A DNA stretch of 64,000 nt, from the NCBI GenBank assembly GCA_044223665.1, contig JBGALT010000016.1, positions 13,954-77,953 of the forward strand. Reading direction: 5' to 3'. Source of the stretch: JBBSAT01 sp044223665 (GTDB taxonomy: Bacteria > Myxococcota_A > Polyangia > Polyangiales > Sandaracinaceae). Positions 25,313 to 33,974 of this stretch are shown in pieces; the stretch's first letter is position 1, and the number at the start of each line of letters is the position of its first letter. Below the pieces are notes generated by a model that worked only from the letters and a program-made list of their open reading frames with translations, did no database searches and was not told the origin of the DNA. Position numbers and translations under genes: made by a program.

Positions 25313-25798
25313 GTGGCGGAGCGACGAGGACAGCACCCCGTCTGGTACCTGATCGGGTGCGTCGGGCTGCTGATCCTGTCGGTGCCCTGCCTGGGGATGG
25401 GAGCCGCGCTCGCGATCCCGGGGTTCGTGAGCTACGCGCGGCGCGCCAAGGCGGCCGAGGCACGCACGCACCTGGGAGCGCTCCGCCAGGGAGTCGAGGC
25501 CGAGTGCGTGAGCGGGGGCCGGATGCCCGCGGCGCTCGGCCCCACGCTCGCCATGCCCGGCCCCGAAGAGCAGGTGCCGACGCTGGATCCGCGCTGGACC
25601 GCGCTCGGCCTCACGCCCGAGCCCATGCGCTACGCCTACGCGATCGAGCGGCCCGGCGATGCGGTCCTGCTCGTGGTCGCCGAGGGCGACCTCGATGGTG
25701 ACGGAGTGCGCTCGCGCTTCAGTGTCACGTGCGTCCGCGGCACGACCACGGCGGGCTGCTCTTGCGGAGAGTTGACGGTCACGGACGAGCTCGAGTGA
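25313..25798 (+). CDS. Pilin-like or pseudopilin-like membrane protein
   Basis: The 161-residue product starts at GTG and has one N-terminal membrane segment (WYLIGCVGLLILSVPCLGMG) leading into ALAIPGFVSYARRAKAAEAR. That segment resembles the N-terminal helix of type IV pilins and pseudopilins (xIPxFxxYxRRAKxxEA). The usual Phe-Thr-Leu-Ile-Glu methylation motif is absent, so it may not be cleaved by a pilin peptidase. The globular part has a Cys pair near the C-terminus (GCSCGELTV). No other pilus gene adjoins it. Confidence 0.72.
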   Translation: MAERRGQHPVWYLIGCVGLLILSVPCLGMGAALAIPGFVSYARRAKAAEARTHLGALRQGVEAECVSGGRMPAALGPTLAMPGPEEQVPTLDPRWTALGLTPEPMRYAYAIERPGDAVLLVVAEGDLDGDGVRSRFSVTCVRGTTTAGCSCGELTVTDELE

Positions 25799-25823
25799 GC
25801 GAATCGTCCTCTGGAGGATGAAC

Positions 25824-26486
25824 ATGCTCTTCTTCACCGATCCCAAGAAGCTGAAGATGCCCGCGCCCAGCGAGGCGCTCCCCGGCCGCGACACGCCGAT
25901 GCCCGGCGTGCCCGAGGAGCACTTCGTGAGCGGAAACCGCATCGTGCCGCCCTTCCCCGAAGGGCTCGAGCTCGCGAGCTTCGGCCTCGGCTGCTTCTGG
26001 GGAGCGGAGAAGGCGTTCTGGAAGCTGCCGGGCGTGTACTCGACGAGCGTCGGCTACGCCCAGGGCTACACGAAGAACCCGACGTACAAGGAAGTCTGCA
26101 CCGGCCGCACCGGGCACAACGAGGTCGTGCGCGTGGTCTTCGATCCGAAGAAGATCTCCTACGAGCAGCTGCTCAAGGTGTTCTTCGAGAGCCACGACCC
26201 GACGCAGGGCATGCGGCAGGGCAACGACGTCGGCACGCAGTACCGGAGCGGCATCTACGTGGAGAACGAGGCGCAGAAGCAGGCGGCCCTCGCGGCGCGC
26301 GACGCCTACGCGCCGCTCCTGAAGAAGCAGGGGTTCGACGCGATCACGACGGAGATCGTCGACGCTGGCCCGTTCTACTACGCCGAGGACTATCACCAGC
26401 AGTACCTCGCGAAGAACCCGGACGGCTACTGCGGGCTCGGCGGCACCGGTGTCTCGTGCCCCGTGGGCACGGGCGTGAAGGGCTGA
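25824..26486 (+). CDS. msrA: Peptide methionine sulfoxide reductase A
   Basis: The 220-residue enzyme reduces S-methionine sulfoxide in proteins. GLGCFWGAEKAFWKLPGVY carries the nucleophilic Cys, with STSVGYAQGYTKNPTYKEVC, GHNEVVRVVFDP and YYAEDYHQQYL typical of MsrA. A C-terminal YCGLGGTGVSCPVG adds the likely resolving Cys pair regenerated by thioredoxin. I chose ATG 25824 because GGAGG lies six bases before it; ATG 25818 is in frame two codons upstream but abuts the ribosome site. Confidence 0.93.
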   Translation: MLFFTDPKKLKMPAPSEALPGRDTPMPGVPEEHFVSGNRIVPPFPEGLELASFGLGCFWGAEKAFWKLPGVYSTSVGYAQGYTKNPTYKEVCTGRTGHNEVVRVVFDPKKISYEQLLKVFFESHDPTQGMRQGNDVGTQYRSGIYVENEAQKQAALAARDAYAPLLKKQGFDAITTEIVDAGPFYYAEDYHQQYLAKNPDGYCGLGGTGVSCPVGTGVKG

Positions 26487-26596
26487 GCCGGGGTGCGTGG
26501 GAAAACGAGCGTTGCGGTCGCCGACACGGCCGTGACGAGCGGCTCCGATCGCAGCGACCGCGAGTCTTCGCGAGCGTTGCAGCCCCTCTCCCCAAC

Positions 26597-26690
26597 CCTC
26601 TCCCGCCTCGGCGGGAGAGGGAGCCGCGCGCAGAGCGTGTCCTCTCCCGCGGCGCGAGAGGGAGCCCCGCGCAGAGCGTGCGCTCGTGCG
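26597..26690. repeat. Two tandem palindromic units, CCTCTCCCG type
   Basis: CCTCTCCCGC-CTCG-GCGGGAGAGG is a perfect 10-bp stem. A second, less perfect unit starts 44 bases later (CCTCTCCCGC then GGCGCGAGAGG). Both are followed by the same flank, GAGCC(G/C)CGCGCAGAGCGTG. They lie in the 273-bp gap between msrA and the TPR gene. This looks like an intergenic repeat family. A terminator role for msrA is possible but there is no T-run. Confidence 0.6.
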
Positions 26691-26759
26691 TGGCGCGACG
26701 GCGCTTGATCTGCGGCGCTCCGCGGCCGAGGATCGCGCTCTCGGAAGGGGACGACGAGC

Positions 26760-29288
26760 GTGCTGCAGAACGAGCTGGGTGGGAACGTCGCGTTCGACAA
26801 CGCCGATCAGGCGCGCCAAGCGCTCGCGAAGAGCGATCTCGCGGGCGCGCTCTATCACGTGAGCTCCGCGCTCGCGACGGAGCCGCAGAACCGGCAGTGG
26901 CGCGCGATCCTCGACGAGGTGCTCACGAAGGCGCCCGACCCGATGGTCTTCGTGCGCAAGGACGAGCCCAAGCACGACTACATCACGGCCGCGACGCGCA
27001 GCTACGTGCACGCCTTCAAGCGCGAGTGGCTCGACGCGTTCGCGCTCGTCGCCGAGGTCTGCGCCGTCCGGCCCGACGCGCCGTTCCTGCTCTGGGCGAC
27101 GGAGTGGGCCCAGCAGCCGGGCGCGCTCGACGCGATCTCGGCCGACGATCTCGAGAAGCGGGTCTTGCCGCCCATCGCGCGCATGGCCTCGAGCCTTCCT
27201 TCGCCGACGAAGGAGACCGACGAGCGCAGGAAGAACGTCGATGCGGCGGCCGGCCTCTTGAACGCCTTCTACGCCAAGCACCCGCAGCACCCGTTCCTCT
27301 CGTTCGTGATCGCGTCGGTGCTGCGCCGCCAAGGGCAGTTCGATCTCGCGATCCAGTACGCCGGGCACGCGCACCAGCTCAAGAACGACTGGAACACCAG
27401 CGTCGGCCTCGCGTGCGCCTACCGCGACGCGAAGAAGGTCGACGAGGCCGTGCAGTGGTTCCGCCACGCGTACGCGCAGCGCCCGGACGACGTCTCGGCC
27501 CTGCTCGACATCGGCGACAGCTACCTCGATGCCAAACGCTGGGACGAGGCGATCGGCGCCTACCGCGAGGTCCTCGCCAAGCAGCCGAACGAGGACTGGG
27601 CGAGCGCTTCGATCCTCTACGCGACCTTCGAGAAGTCGCAGGCCCCCGCGGACTTCGACGCGCTCTTCGACGCGAGTGGCCGGAGCCGGCGCGCACAGGA
27701 GCTCTACTTCCGCATCGTCGGCGACCACCCGTACTTCACGTGGCTGCCGCATCCGGGCGACTCCACGTACTTCGCCGCGCGCCAGGTGGTGGCCGACCTC
27801 ACACGCCGCCCGCCGGCGACGCCCACGCTCGGCATCGACGTGCACCTGACGCACATGGAGGCGCCGAGCGCGCTCCGCGCTTTCAAGCTCTGGACCGACA
27901 CGCGCAACTGGAAGCAGGTCGGAATGCGCGCGCTCGTCGAGGGCGTGCAGCAGCCCGACACGCGCTACGCGAAGGGCCAGGTCGACTTCCAGCTCTGGGC
28001 CTTCGACGACAAGGTGCCGCGCCCCAACTGCCCCGCGCCCGACCCGCGCGTGCAGCAGGCGATCGCCGCGATCGTCGTCAAGCCTTTCGCGCTCTCGGTC
28101 TGGGATCGAGACGCCAAGGCGCTCGCCGCGCAGATGGGCCCGCGCTGGCTGAACCAGCTGCTCTACACGATGGTGCAGCCGCCGCCGCTGCCGCAGCCGA
28201 ATTCCGATCCGTTCTTCTGGCTCCAGAAGGTGCAGATCGCCGTCACCCTGGTCATCGCGAACCTCGATGCGGGCTGGGAGGGCAGCACGCGCAAGCGCGC
28301 GCTCGAGTCGATCGCGCGCGGCCCCGTCGACTGGACGGTCGATGCGGCGGTGATCGCGATGGGCTGGATCGCCAAGAACGATCCCAGCGCGCGACCGGCG
28401 ATCGAGCAGTTCTTCGCGTGGCTCGAGACGCAGATCCCGACCCAAGGGTTCACTTGCTACGAGTACCCGCTCGTCAACGTCTGGCGGAACCTCGGCGGCC
28501 ACCCGAAGGAGCTGCAGGACAAGCTCGATCGCTGGAAGGCGCGCTGCGAGACGCAGAAGATCGAGTTCGCCGAGGAGAAGCACGCCGGCCTCACGCTCGA
28601 GGAGTACGCGAAGATGTGCTCGGAGCGCGACGGCATCATGGGCCGCGTCGCGATGCAGGGTCAGGGCATGCAGATGGGCCAGGCCGTCGGCGGCGCGCTG
28701 CTCGGCGGGCTCGCGCGCGGCCTCATCGGCGGCATGGCCGGCAACATCGCGGGCGGCGCGCTCGCGGGCGGCGTGAACAGCATGGGCTACCAGGGCGAGC
28801 TCCAGCAGCTCTGCGCGAAGTACCGCGTGCCGGCGCTGCAAGGGGGCCTGCTCGGCCGCGTGCCGGCGTGGGATCAGCGCATCCAGAACGATCCGAACGT
28901 GCAGAAGAAGTTCCTCGCCGCGCAGCAGAAGGCGGCGCTCGCGGCGCAGGGCGTGAGCGCGCAGGAGCAGCGCGCGATGGCCCAGGTGATGAGCGGCGGC
29001 ATGGACGTCGAGTCCATGAAGCAGAACCACCAGGTCGCGGTGCAGCAGATTGCCGCTGGCCAGGGCGGCGACGCCGATCCGGTGGTCTTCCCCGGTGGCA
29101 AGGTCGCCAAGCTCAGCGACTACGTGGGCCTGCTCCGCGGGATGCAGGGCGGCGACTTCAACGGCGCGCTGCGCAAGTACGGCCTCGACATGGGCAGCTA
29201 CACGCAGGTCGCCCAGGCCTGGGGCGCCAAGCTCGCGAGCGACCCGGTGCTGAACGCGAAGTTCGGCAAGATGATGAGCGGCGTCTGA
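26760..29288 (+). CDS. Large TPR protein with a glycine-zipper segment
   Basis: The 842-residue product starts at GTG. Residues about 15-300 form helical TPR-like repeats (SDLAGALYHVSSALATEPQN, GQFDLAIQYAGHAHQLKND, AKRWDEAIGAYREVLAKQPN). A middle domain of unknown type follows to about 600. A Gly-zipper stretch around 640-680 (GQAVGGALLGGLARGLIGGM, AGNIAGGALAGG) could insert in or associate with membrane. The C-terminus repeats short helical units. There is no signal peptide. It probably acts as a scaffold, but no pathway can be assigned. A clear hairpin follows the stop. Confidence 0.72.
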   Translation: MLQNELGGNVAFDNADQARQALAKSDLAGALYHVSSALATEPQNRQWRAILDEVLTKAPDPMVFVRKDEPKHDYITAATRSYVHAFKREWLDAFALVAEVCAVRPDAPFLLWATEWAQQPGALDAISADDLEKRVLPPIARMASSLPSPTKETDERRKNVDAAAGLLNAFYAKHPQHPFLSFVIASVLRRQGQFDLAIQYAGHAHQLKNDWNTSVGLACAYRDAKKVDEAVQWFRHAYAQRPDDVSALLDIGDSYLDAKRWDEAIGAYREVLAKQPNEDWASASILYATFEKSQAPADFDALFDASGRSRRAQELYFRIVGDHPYFTWLPHPGDSTYFAARQVVADLTRRPPATPTLGIDVHLTHMEAPSALRAFKLWTDTRNWKQVGMRALVEGVQQPDTRYAKGQVDFQLWAFDDKVPRPNCPAPDPRVQQAIAAIVVKPFALSVWDRDAKALAAQMGPRWLNQLLYTMVQPPPLPQPNSDPFFWLQKVQIAVTLVIANLDAGWEGSTRKRALESIARGPVDWTVDAAVIAMGWIAKNDPSARPAIEQFFAWLETQIPTQGFTCYEYPLVNVWRNLGGHPKELQDKLDRWKARCETQKIEFAEEKHAGLTLEEYAKMCSERDGIMGRVAMQGQGMQMGQAVGGALLGGLARGLIGGMAGNIAGGALAGGVNSMGYQGELQQLCAKYRVPALQGGLLGRVPAWDQRIQNDPNVQKKFLAAQQKAALAAQGVSAQEQRAMAQVMSGGMDVESMKQNHQVAVQQIAAGQGGDADPVVFPGGKVAKLSDYVGLLRGMQGGDFNGALRKYGLDMGSYTQVAQAWGAKLASDPVLNAKFGKMMSGV

Positions 29289-29289
29289 C

Positions 29290-29313
29290 CTTCCGCGCCG
29301 GCCCGCGCGGAAG
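29290..29313 (+). terminator. Hairpin after the TPR gene
   Basis: CTTCCGCGC and GCGCGGAAG form a perfect 9-bp stem with a 6-base loop, starting two bases after the stop. There is no T-run downstream. Confidence 0.45.
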
Positions 29314-29370
29314 AGCCGGCGCGCGGACGAAAGATCGAGCCGGCGCGAAGTGGTGTACAAGCGAGATCGC

Positions 29371-31521
29371 GTGAACGCGGTCCGCGCCTTCGTCTTCCTC
29401 GGAGCGTTTCTCCTCTTCACCATGGAGCCGATGGTGGGGCGCATGCTGCTCCCCCACTTCGGCGGCGCGTTCCACGTGTGGACGACGTCCCTGATGTTCT
29501 TCCAGGGCGTGCTCTTCCTCGCGTACGCGTACGCGCACCTCGGCGAGCCGCGCCTCGGGCGCGGGCACTTCGCGGTGATCGCGATCCCGCTCTTGGCGCT
29601 GCCGCCGATCGTGGTGATCGAGGGCGCCCACGACGTGCCGGCGCTGCTCTTCGCGCTGGCACGGGCGAGCGCGCTGCCCTTCGCCGCGCTCGCGACGACG
29701 AGCGTCGTCGCCCAGCACTGGGTGCATCGCTCGAGCCTGCCCGATCGCGACAATCCGTACTGGCTCTACGGCACGAGCAACGTCGGCTCGATGCTCTCGC
29801 TCGTCGTCTACGCGCTCCTCGTCGAGCCCTTCGTCGGCGTGAGCATGCAGCGAGTCGGCTTCTCGATCGGCTTCGCCCTCTGGATCGGCGCCGGCGTGCT
29901 CGCCTACCGCGCGACGCGGCCGAGCGAGGCGACGAAGGCCGCCGATGCCGCCGTCGTGACGAAGGAAGACGCACCGGCCGAGGCGATCACGCCGGGGCGC
30001 ATCGCGTACTGGCTGCTCCTCTCGGCCTGCCCGTCGGCGCTCCTCATGGGCGTCACGAACGTGATCGCGCTCGACGCCGGCAACGTCCCGCTCGTCTGGA
30101 TCATCCCGCTCGCGCTCTACCTGCTCACGTTCGTGCTCGCGTTCGACGATCCCGATCACCTGCCGGCGATCGTGACGCGCGCGTGGTCCCTCGCGCGCGG
30201 GCTCGTCGCCTCGCTCCCCGAGCGCCCGCCGATCCGCCGCGTGCCCGACTGGGTGCGCCGCCTCTGGCCGCTCTTCGGCGCCGTTGGGCTCTACGCCGCG
30301 ATGGGCGGCTCGCTCCGCAGCGAGCAGCAGCAGGTCCTGCTCCATCTGGGCGTGTTCCTCGTGCTCACGCTCGCCGCGCACGCCGAGCTCTACGAGTCCC
30401 GCCCGAGCCCGAAGCGCCTCACGCTCTTCTATCTCGTGCTCTCGCTCGGCGGCTGGCTCGGCGGCGCCTTCGTCGCGCTCGTCGCGCCGCGCGTCTTCGA
30501 CCGCCTCTACGAGTACCCGATCGCGATCGTGGTCCTCGTGCTCACCGTGCTCGTCTACCGCTTCGCGGCGTTCCGCGAGTGGCTGCGCGACGCGGGGATC
30601 TTGCCGATCGCGATGGGCGTGCTCCTCATCGTCGTGATCGTGTTCCAGTACGGCCGCGGCGTGCTCGGCGACACCGACCCCGCGCACGAGCTGACGCGCG
30701 CGCGCAGCTTCTACGGCATCTACCAGGTGATCGAGCGCCCGACGCCGCTCGGCCCGATGCGCGATCTGATCAGCGGCGTCACGCGCCACGGGCGGCAGTT
30801 CATGGACGCCCCGCACCGCGAGGAGCCCCTCAGCTACTACCACCGCGAGGGCTCGCTCGGCGCCGTCATGGACCTGATCCGCGAGCGCGACGAGGCGCGC
30901 GGCGAGACGCGCCCGCTGAACATCGCCGCGATCGGCCTCGGCGTCGGCGCGGCCGCCGCCTACCTCGAGCCCGACGATCACATCACGTTCTTCGAGATCG
31001 ACGCGCTCGACGATCGCCTCGCGCGCCAGTACTTCCACTACCTCGAGGACTGCCGCGGGCACGAGGAGACGGTCATCGGCGATGCGCGCGTGACGCTCGA
31101 GGAGCTCGCCGCGCGCGAGCACCCGCCCCAGTACGATCTCATCCTCGTCGACGCGTTCTCGGGGGACGCGATCCCCACGCACCTCGTCACGCGCGAGGCG
31201 ACCGAGCTCTACTTCCGCCTCCTGCGCGAGGACGGGTACCTGCTCTTCCACGTGTCGAATCGTTACTACAACCTGCGCCCGGTCCTGGCCGGCATCGCGC
31301 GCGCGCTCGGGCGCGAAGGCGCGTGGCGGCGCCGCATGCAGCCCACCGGTGTCGGCGAGGACCCGAGCGAATATGTGGTCTTTCCCCCCACGATCGAGGC
31401 GCTCGCGCCCTTCGACGACAACGGCTGGACGCGCTTCTCGGCAGGGGGGCTGCCGGAGGTCTCGCTCTGGACCGACGACCGCACCAACACTCTGGCGATC
31501 CTCCAGATCGATCTTCAGTAG
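29371..31521 (+). CDS. Membrane-fused spermidine synthase-like protein
   Basis: The 716-residue product joins an N-terminal block of about ten membrane segments (FVFLGAFLLFTMEPMVGRML, then VWTTSLMFFQGVLFLAYAYA) to a C-terminal Rossmann methyltransferase-fold domain. That domain has IGLGVGAAAAYLEPDDHITF, FEIDALDDRLARQYF and LILVDAFSGDAIPTHLVT. The fold resembles spermidine synthase, but the usual GGGDG substrate motif is replaced by GLGVG, so true aminopropyl transfer is doubtful. I chose GTG 29371 near the first membrane segment; GTG 29350 would add seven residues. Confidence 0.82.
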   Translation: MNAVRAFVFLGAFLLFTMEPMVGRMLLPHFGGAFHVWTTSLMFFQGVLFLAYAYAHLGEPRLGRGHFAVIAIPLLALPPIVVIEGAHDVPALLFALARASALPFAALATTSVVAQHWVHRSSLPDRDNPYWLYGTSNVGSMLSLVVYALLVEPFVGVSMQRVGFSIGFALWIGAGVLAYRATRPSEATKAADAAVVTKEDAPAEAITPGRIAYWLLLSACPSALLMGVTNVIALDAGNVPLVWIIPLALYLLTFVLAFDDPDHLPAIVTRAWSLARGLVASLPERPPIRRVPDWVRRLWPLFGAVGLYAAMGGSLRSEQQQVLLHLGVFLVLTLAAHAELYESRPSPKRLTLFYLVLSLGGWLGGAFVALVAPRVFDRLYEYPIAIVVLVLTVLVYRFAAFREWLRDAGILPIAMGVLLIVVIVFQYGRGVLGDTDPAHELTRARSFYGIYQVIERPTPLGPMRDLISGVTRHGRQFMDAPHREEPLSYYHREGSLGAVMDLIRERDEARGETRPLNIAAIGLGVGAAAAYLEPDDHITFFEIDALDDRLARQYFHYLEDCRGHEETVIGDARVTLEELAAREHPPQYDLILVDAFSGDAIPTHLVTREATELYFRLLREDGYLLFHVSNRYYNLRPVLAGIARALGREGAWRRRMQPTGVGEDPSEYVVFPPTIEALAPFDDNGWTRFSAGGLPEVSLWTDDRTNTLAILQIDLQ

Positions 31522-31566
31522 AATGCTCGGCAGGCGGCCACTCCTCCGCCGCCCGAGGCGAGCCCG

Positions 31567-32004
31567 ATGACCGACAAGCCCCGAACGCCCTCCAAGCCCC
31601 GCATGTCGAGCGCGCGTGGAAGCTCGCCCACGCTGACCGCTCCCGGCGCCGAGGGAGGCCGGAGGCCTCGACGGGCCCGCGGCGACGAGCCCACGCTGAT
31701 GGCACCGGTCACACGCGTGCTCTACCGGGTCGTCGACGCCGCCGAGCTCGCTCGCATCCAGGAGCGCGGGCACCGGAGCTTCGCGCCGATGGAAGGCGCC
31801 GAGACGGTGCAGCTGCTCGTCGACGAAGATCACGCCCGCGCGCTCGCGGGGCCCGGCTGGGTCGTTCGCTTCGCGATCCAACAGAGCGTGCTCGCCGAGT
31901 ACCAGCCGAGCGGGGCGCCGCCGCGACAGGAGTATCGCCTGCCCGCAGCGCACGTCGCCGTCCTGAACGCGTCGATCGTGGGCCCGATCGTCGTGCTGCG
32001 GTGA
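31567..32004 (+). CDS. Hypothetical protein, possible ADP-ribosyltransferase-like fold
   Basis: The 145-residue product has a basic disordered N-terminus (about 1-45), then VTRVLYRVVDAAELARIQER and a strand-rich C-terminal part ending in AAHVAVLNASIVGPIVVLR. The YRVV..EL..I opening and late hydrophobic strands faintly recall small ADP-ribosyltransferase-like domains, but no catalytic triad can be identified. No firm family call. It is 31 bases before a membrane-protein gene. Confidence 0.6.
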   Translation: MTDKPRTPSKPRMSSARGSSPTLTAPGAEGGRRPRRARGDEPTLMAPVTRVLYRVVDAAELARIQERGHRSFAPMEGAETVQLLVDEDHARALAGPGWVVRFAIQQSVLAEYQPSGAPPRQEYRLPAAHVAVLNASIVGPIVVLR

Positions 32005-32035
32005 GCGGGCGCGCGACCTCCAGCGCCCGACGCGC

Positions 32036-32989
32036 GTGAGCACCGATCTCGCCCAGCTCCTCGACGAGCTCCGCCGGACGGCCGGCGCCGAGCCACGCGT
32101 CGACTCGTTCTCCGTCGCGCGCGAGCCCTGCGCGCTGCGCGTGAGCGTCTCGCACGACTCGCACGGGGCCGTCTCCACGCTGGCGCTCCGCTTCGACTAC
32201 GACGATCCCGCGCGCATCGCCGCCGTGCGCGGCGCTGGGGGTGAAGCGCTCGTGGCGATCCGCCCGCTCGAGATCTTGCTCCGGCGGGAGACCGCGGAGG
32301 ACCGCGCCGCCAAGGCGGATGGGACGAACGGGGAGTGGCAGACCGGCGATGCCGCGTTCGACGGCGTGGTGTACGTCTCGACACCGAACGACGACGCCCG
32401 GGCTCTCGCGGCCGTCTCGCGCGCCGAGGTCCGCTCCGCGGCGCTCGATCTGTTCGCGATGGGCTTCGAGCAGATCACGATCGACGGCGGGGACTCGATC
32501 GGCAAGGGCGCCGTGGAGGCACGGAGGAGCCGCGAGGCTCGGGACACCCCACGTGCGGCGACCGCCGAGCTGGTACTGGCCGCGATGGAGCAGCTCGCGC
32601 GGTACCTCCCGGTCGTCACGCACTCGGGGACGGCCCGCGCGGCGCCTCCACTGACGTGGCTCACCCGCTCGCTCGCGATCGTGGGCGCGGCTGGCTGGCT
32701 GCTGAGCGTCGCATGGGTCGGGCTCCTCGCGAGGATCGTCGACGCGATCCGACCCGGATCGCACGACGGCTCGAGCGTGGCACCCGCGATGACGCTCGTG
32801 GTCTTGGCCTTCTCCGTCGCCGCCGGGGTGCTGGGCGGTTGGCGCTACGGCGAGCTGCTGCGGGCGCGGCTGCGTGGCTCCTCTCAGGCGCGTGAGCGGC
32901 TCGGGCGCGCCCGTATCGCGGGCTTCCTCGGGTTCTCGGTGCTCGCCGCGTTCGTGGGCGCGCTCGCGGTGCTCTTCCTTCGCGCGTGA
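32036..32989 (+). CDS. Hypothetical membrane protein, paralog A
   Basis: The 317-residue product starts at GTG. Its N-terminal cytoplasmic domain (about 1-200) includes AEDRAAKADGTNGEWQTGDA and FDGVVYVSTPNDD. Two or three C-terminal membrane segments follow (WLTRSLAIVGAAGWLLSVAW; TLVVLAFSVAAGVLGGWRYG). It is a clear paralog of the gene at 33975, with shared blocks (RPLEILLRRE/RPLDITLRRE; YVSTP; GGW.YGELLRA). No known family is recognised. Confidence 0.75.
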   Translation: MSTDLAQLLDELRRTAGAEPRVDSFSVAREPCALRVSVSHDSHGAVSTLALRFDYDDPARIAAVRGAGGEALVAIRPLEILLRRETAEDRAAKADGTNGEWQTGDAAFDGVVYVSTPNDDARALAAVSRAEVRSAALDLFAMGFEQITIDGGDSIGKGAVEARRSREARDTPRAATAELVLAAMEQLARYLPVVTHSGTARAAPPLTWLTRSLAIVGAAGWLLSVAWVGLLARIVDAIRPGSHDGSSVAPAMTLVVLAFSVAAGVLGGWRYGELLRARLRGSSQARERLGRARIAGFLGFSVLAAFVGALAVLFLRA

Positions 32990-33038
32990 CATCGACACCC
33001 CTGGGCGAGCGCCGGCCCGTCGATGTAGGCTCGCGCGC

Positions 33039-33875
33039 ATGATCTCCCGACACCTCGTGCGCTCGTTCTCGACGTTGGCCTCGATGCTCGCCCTCGGCGG
33101 ATGCTGCATGTCGCCGACCCAAGATCCGGCGCCGGCCCAGCCCGTGGTGGCCGTGCCTCCCACGTCGATCGCCGCGCCGACCGCGCCCGCCTTCACGGTC
33201 GGAACGCCCGTCTTGGCCGCGTGGCACGGCAGCCAGTTCTGGTTCGCTGGCGTCGTCGTGGGCACCGAGGGCGATCTGGTGCGCGTGCAGTACGCGGACG
33301 GCTCGAGCGAGCAGCTTCCGCAGGCCTCGATCACACCGGATCACCTCGGGCCGGGGACCTCCATCGGCGCCCACCAGAGCGGGGAGACCGACTTCCAGCA
33401 CGCGACGCTGGTCGATCGCATCGGTCACGCCGTGCGCGTGCAGTACGACGACGGTCATCAGATGTGGACCAGCGTCGGCCTCGTTCGCGTCGAGTCGGCG
33501 TCCGGCCCGCCCGCGCTCGGTAGCTGGACGCCGGCGCCGCCCGTTCCGGGCACGACCGCGCCGGGCGCGCGCGTGCTGGCCCGCTTCCAGGGCGGCGACT
33601 ACCTGTGGTGCGCGATCGTCGTCGACCCCGGTCCGACGGGCGCGATGCGCGTGCTCTACGCGGACGGCGACGGCGAAGAGACGACGCCCGACCGCGTGCT
33701 CCCGGACACCCTCGACGTCGGCACGAACGTCGAGGCGCGCGATCGCGTGGCCGACGCGATCCTGTCCGGCGTCGTGGTGCGACGCGTCGAGTCTGCCGTC
33801 GAGCTCCGCGTCGCCGACGGCTCGACGCGCTGGTTCGCGCTCTCCGACGTGCGGATGCCGCTGCCCTCGTCCTGA
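33039..33875 (+). CDS. Lipoprotein with tandem Tudor/agenet-like repeats
   Basis: The 278-residue product has a signal peptide with lipobox LALGGCC, a Pro/Ala linker, then four repeats of a small beta-barrel pattern: GTPVLAAWHGSQFWFAGVVV, then VRVQYADGSSEQLPQ, and later ARVLARFQGGDYLWCAIVV with MRVLYADGDGEETTP. This W/F...G.V.....VRV.Y.DG...W pattern resembles Tudor/agenet-like barrels found in bacterial envelope lipoproteins. The ligand is unknown. It lies between the two paralogous membrane-protein genes, all on one strand. Confidence 0.75.
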   Translation: MISRHLVRSFSTLASMLALGGCCMSPTQDPAPAQPVVAVPPTSIAAPTAPAFTVGTPVLAAWHGSQFWFAGVVVGTEGDLVRVQYADGSSEQLPQASITPDHLGPGTSIGAHQSGETDFQHATLVDRIGHAVRVQYDDGHQMWTSVGLVRVESASGPPALGSWTPAPPVPGTTAPGARVLARFQGGDYLWCAIVVDPGPTGAMRVLYADGDGEETTPDRVLPDTLDVGTNVEARDRVADAILSGVVVRRVESAVELRVADGSTRWFALSDVRMPLPSS

Positions 33876-33974
33876 GCTGCGTCCGATCTCGTCATGGCGC
33901 GATCCATCGGATCGAGCTTCTGGGCCGAGGGGATCGGCTCTCCGGGCTGCGGCCCGAGCCCAGGCTGAGCGCAA

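Noticed and set aside
25779..29753. Long minus-strand open frame opposite the msrA/TPR region
   Set aside because: Its product is Arg/Leu/Ala/Val-rich with no motif. The opposite strand has clear MsrA and TPR coding. It is a GC-rich antisense shadow.
29371..31521. True spermidine synthase
   Set aside because: The GGGDG substrate motif is replaced and a large membrane block is fused to it, so the name is kept as spermidine synthase-like only.
29158..32178. Long minus-strand frame opposite the spermidine synthase-like gene
   Set aside because: The composition is Arg/Glu/His-rich with no fold signal, and the plus strand has a full membrane and Rossmann protein.
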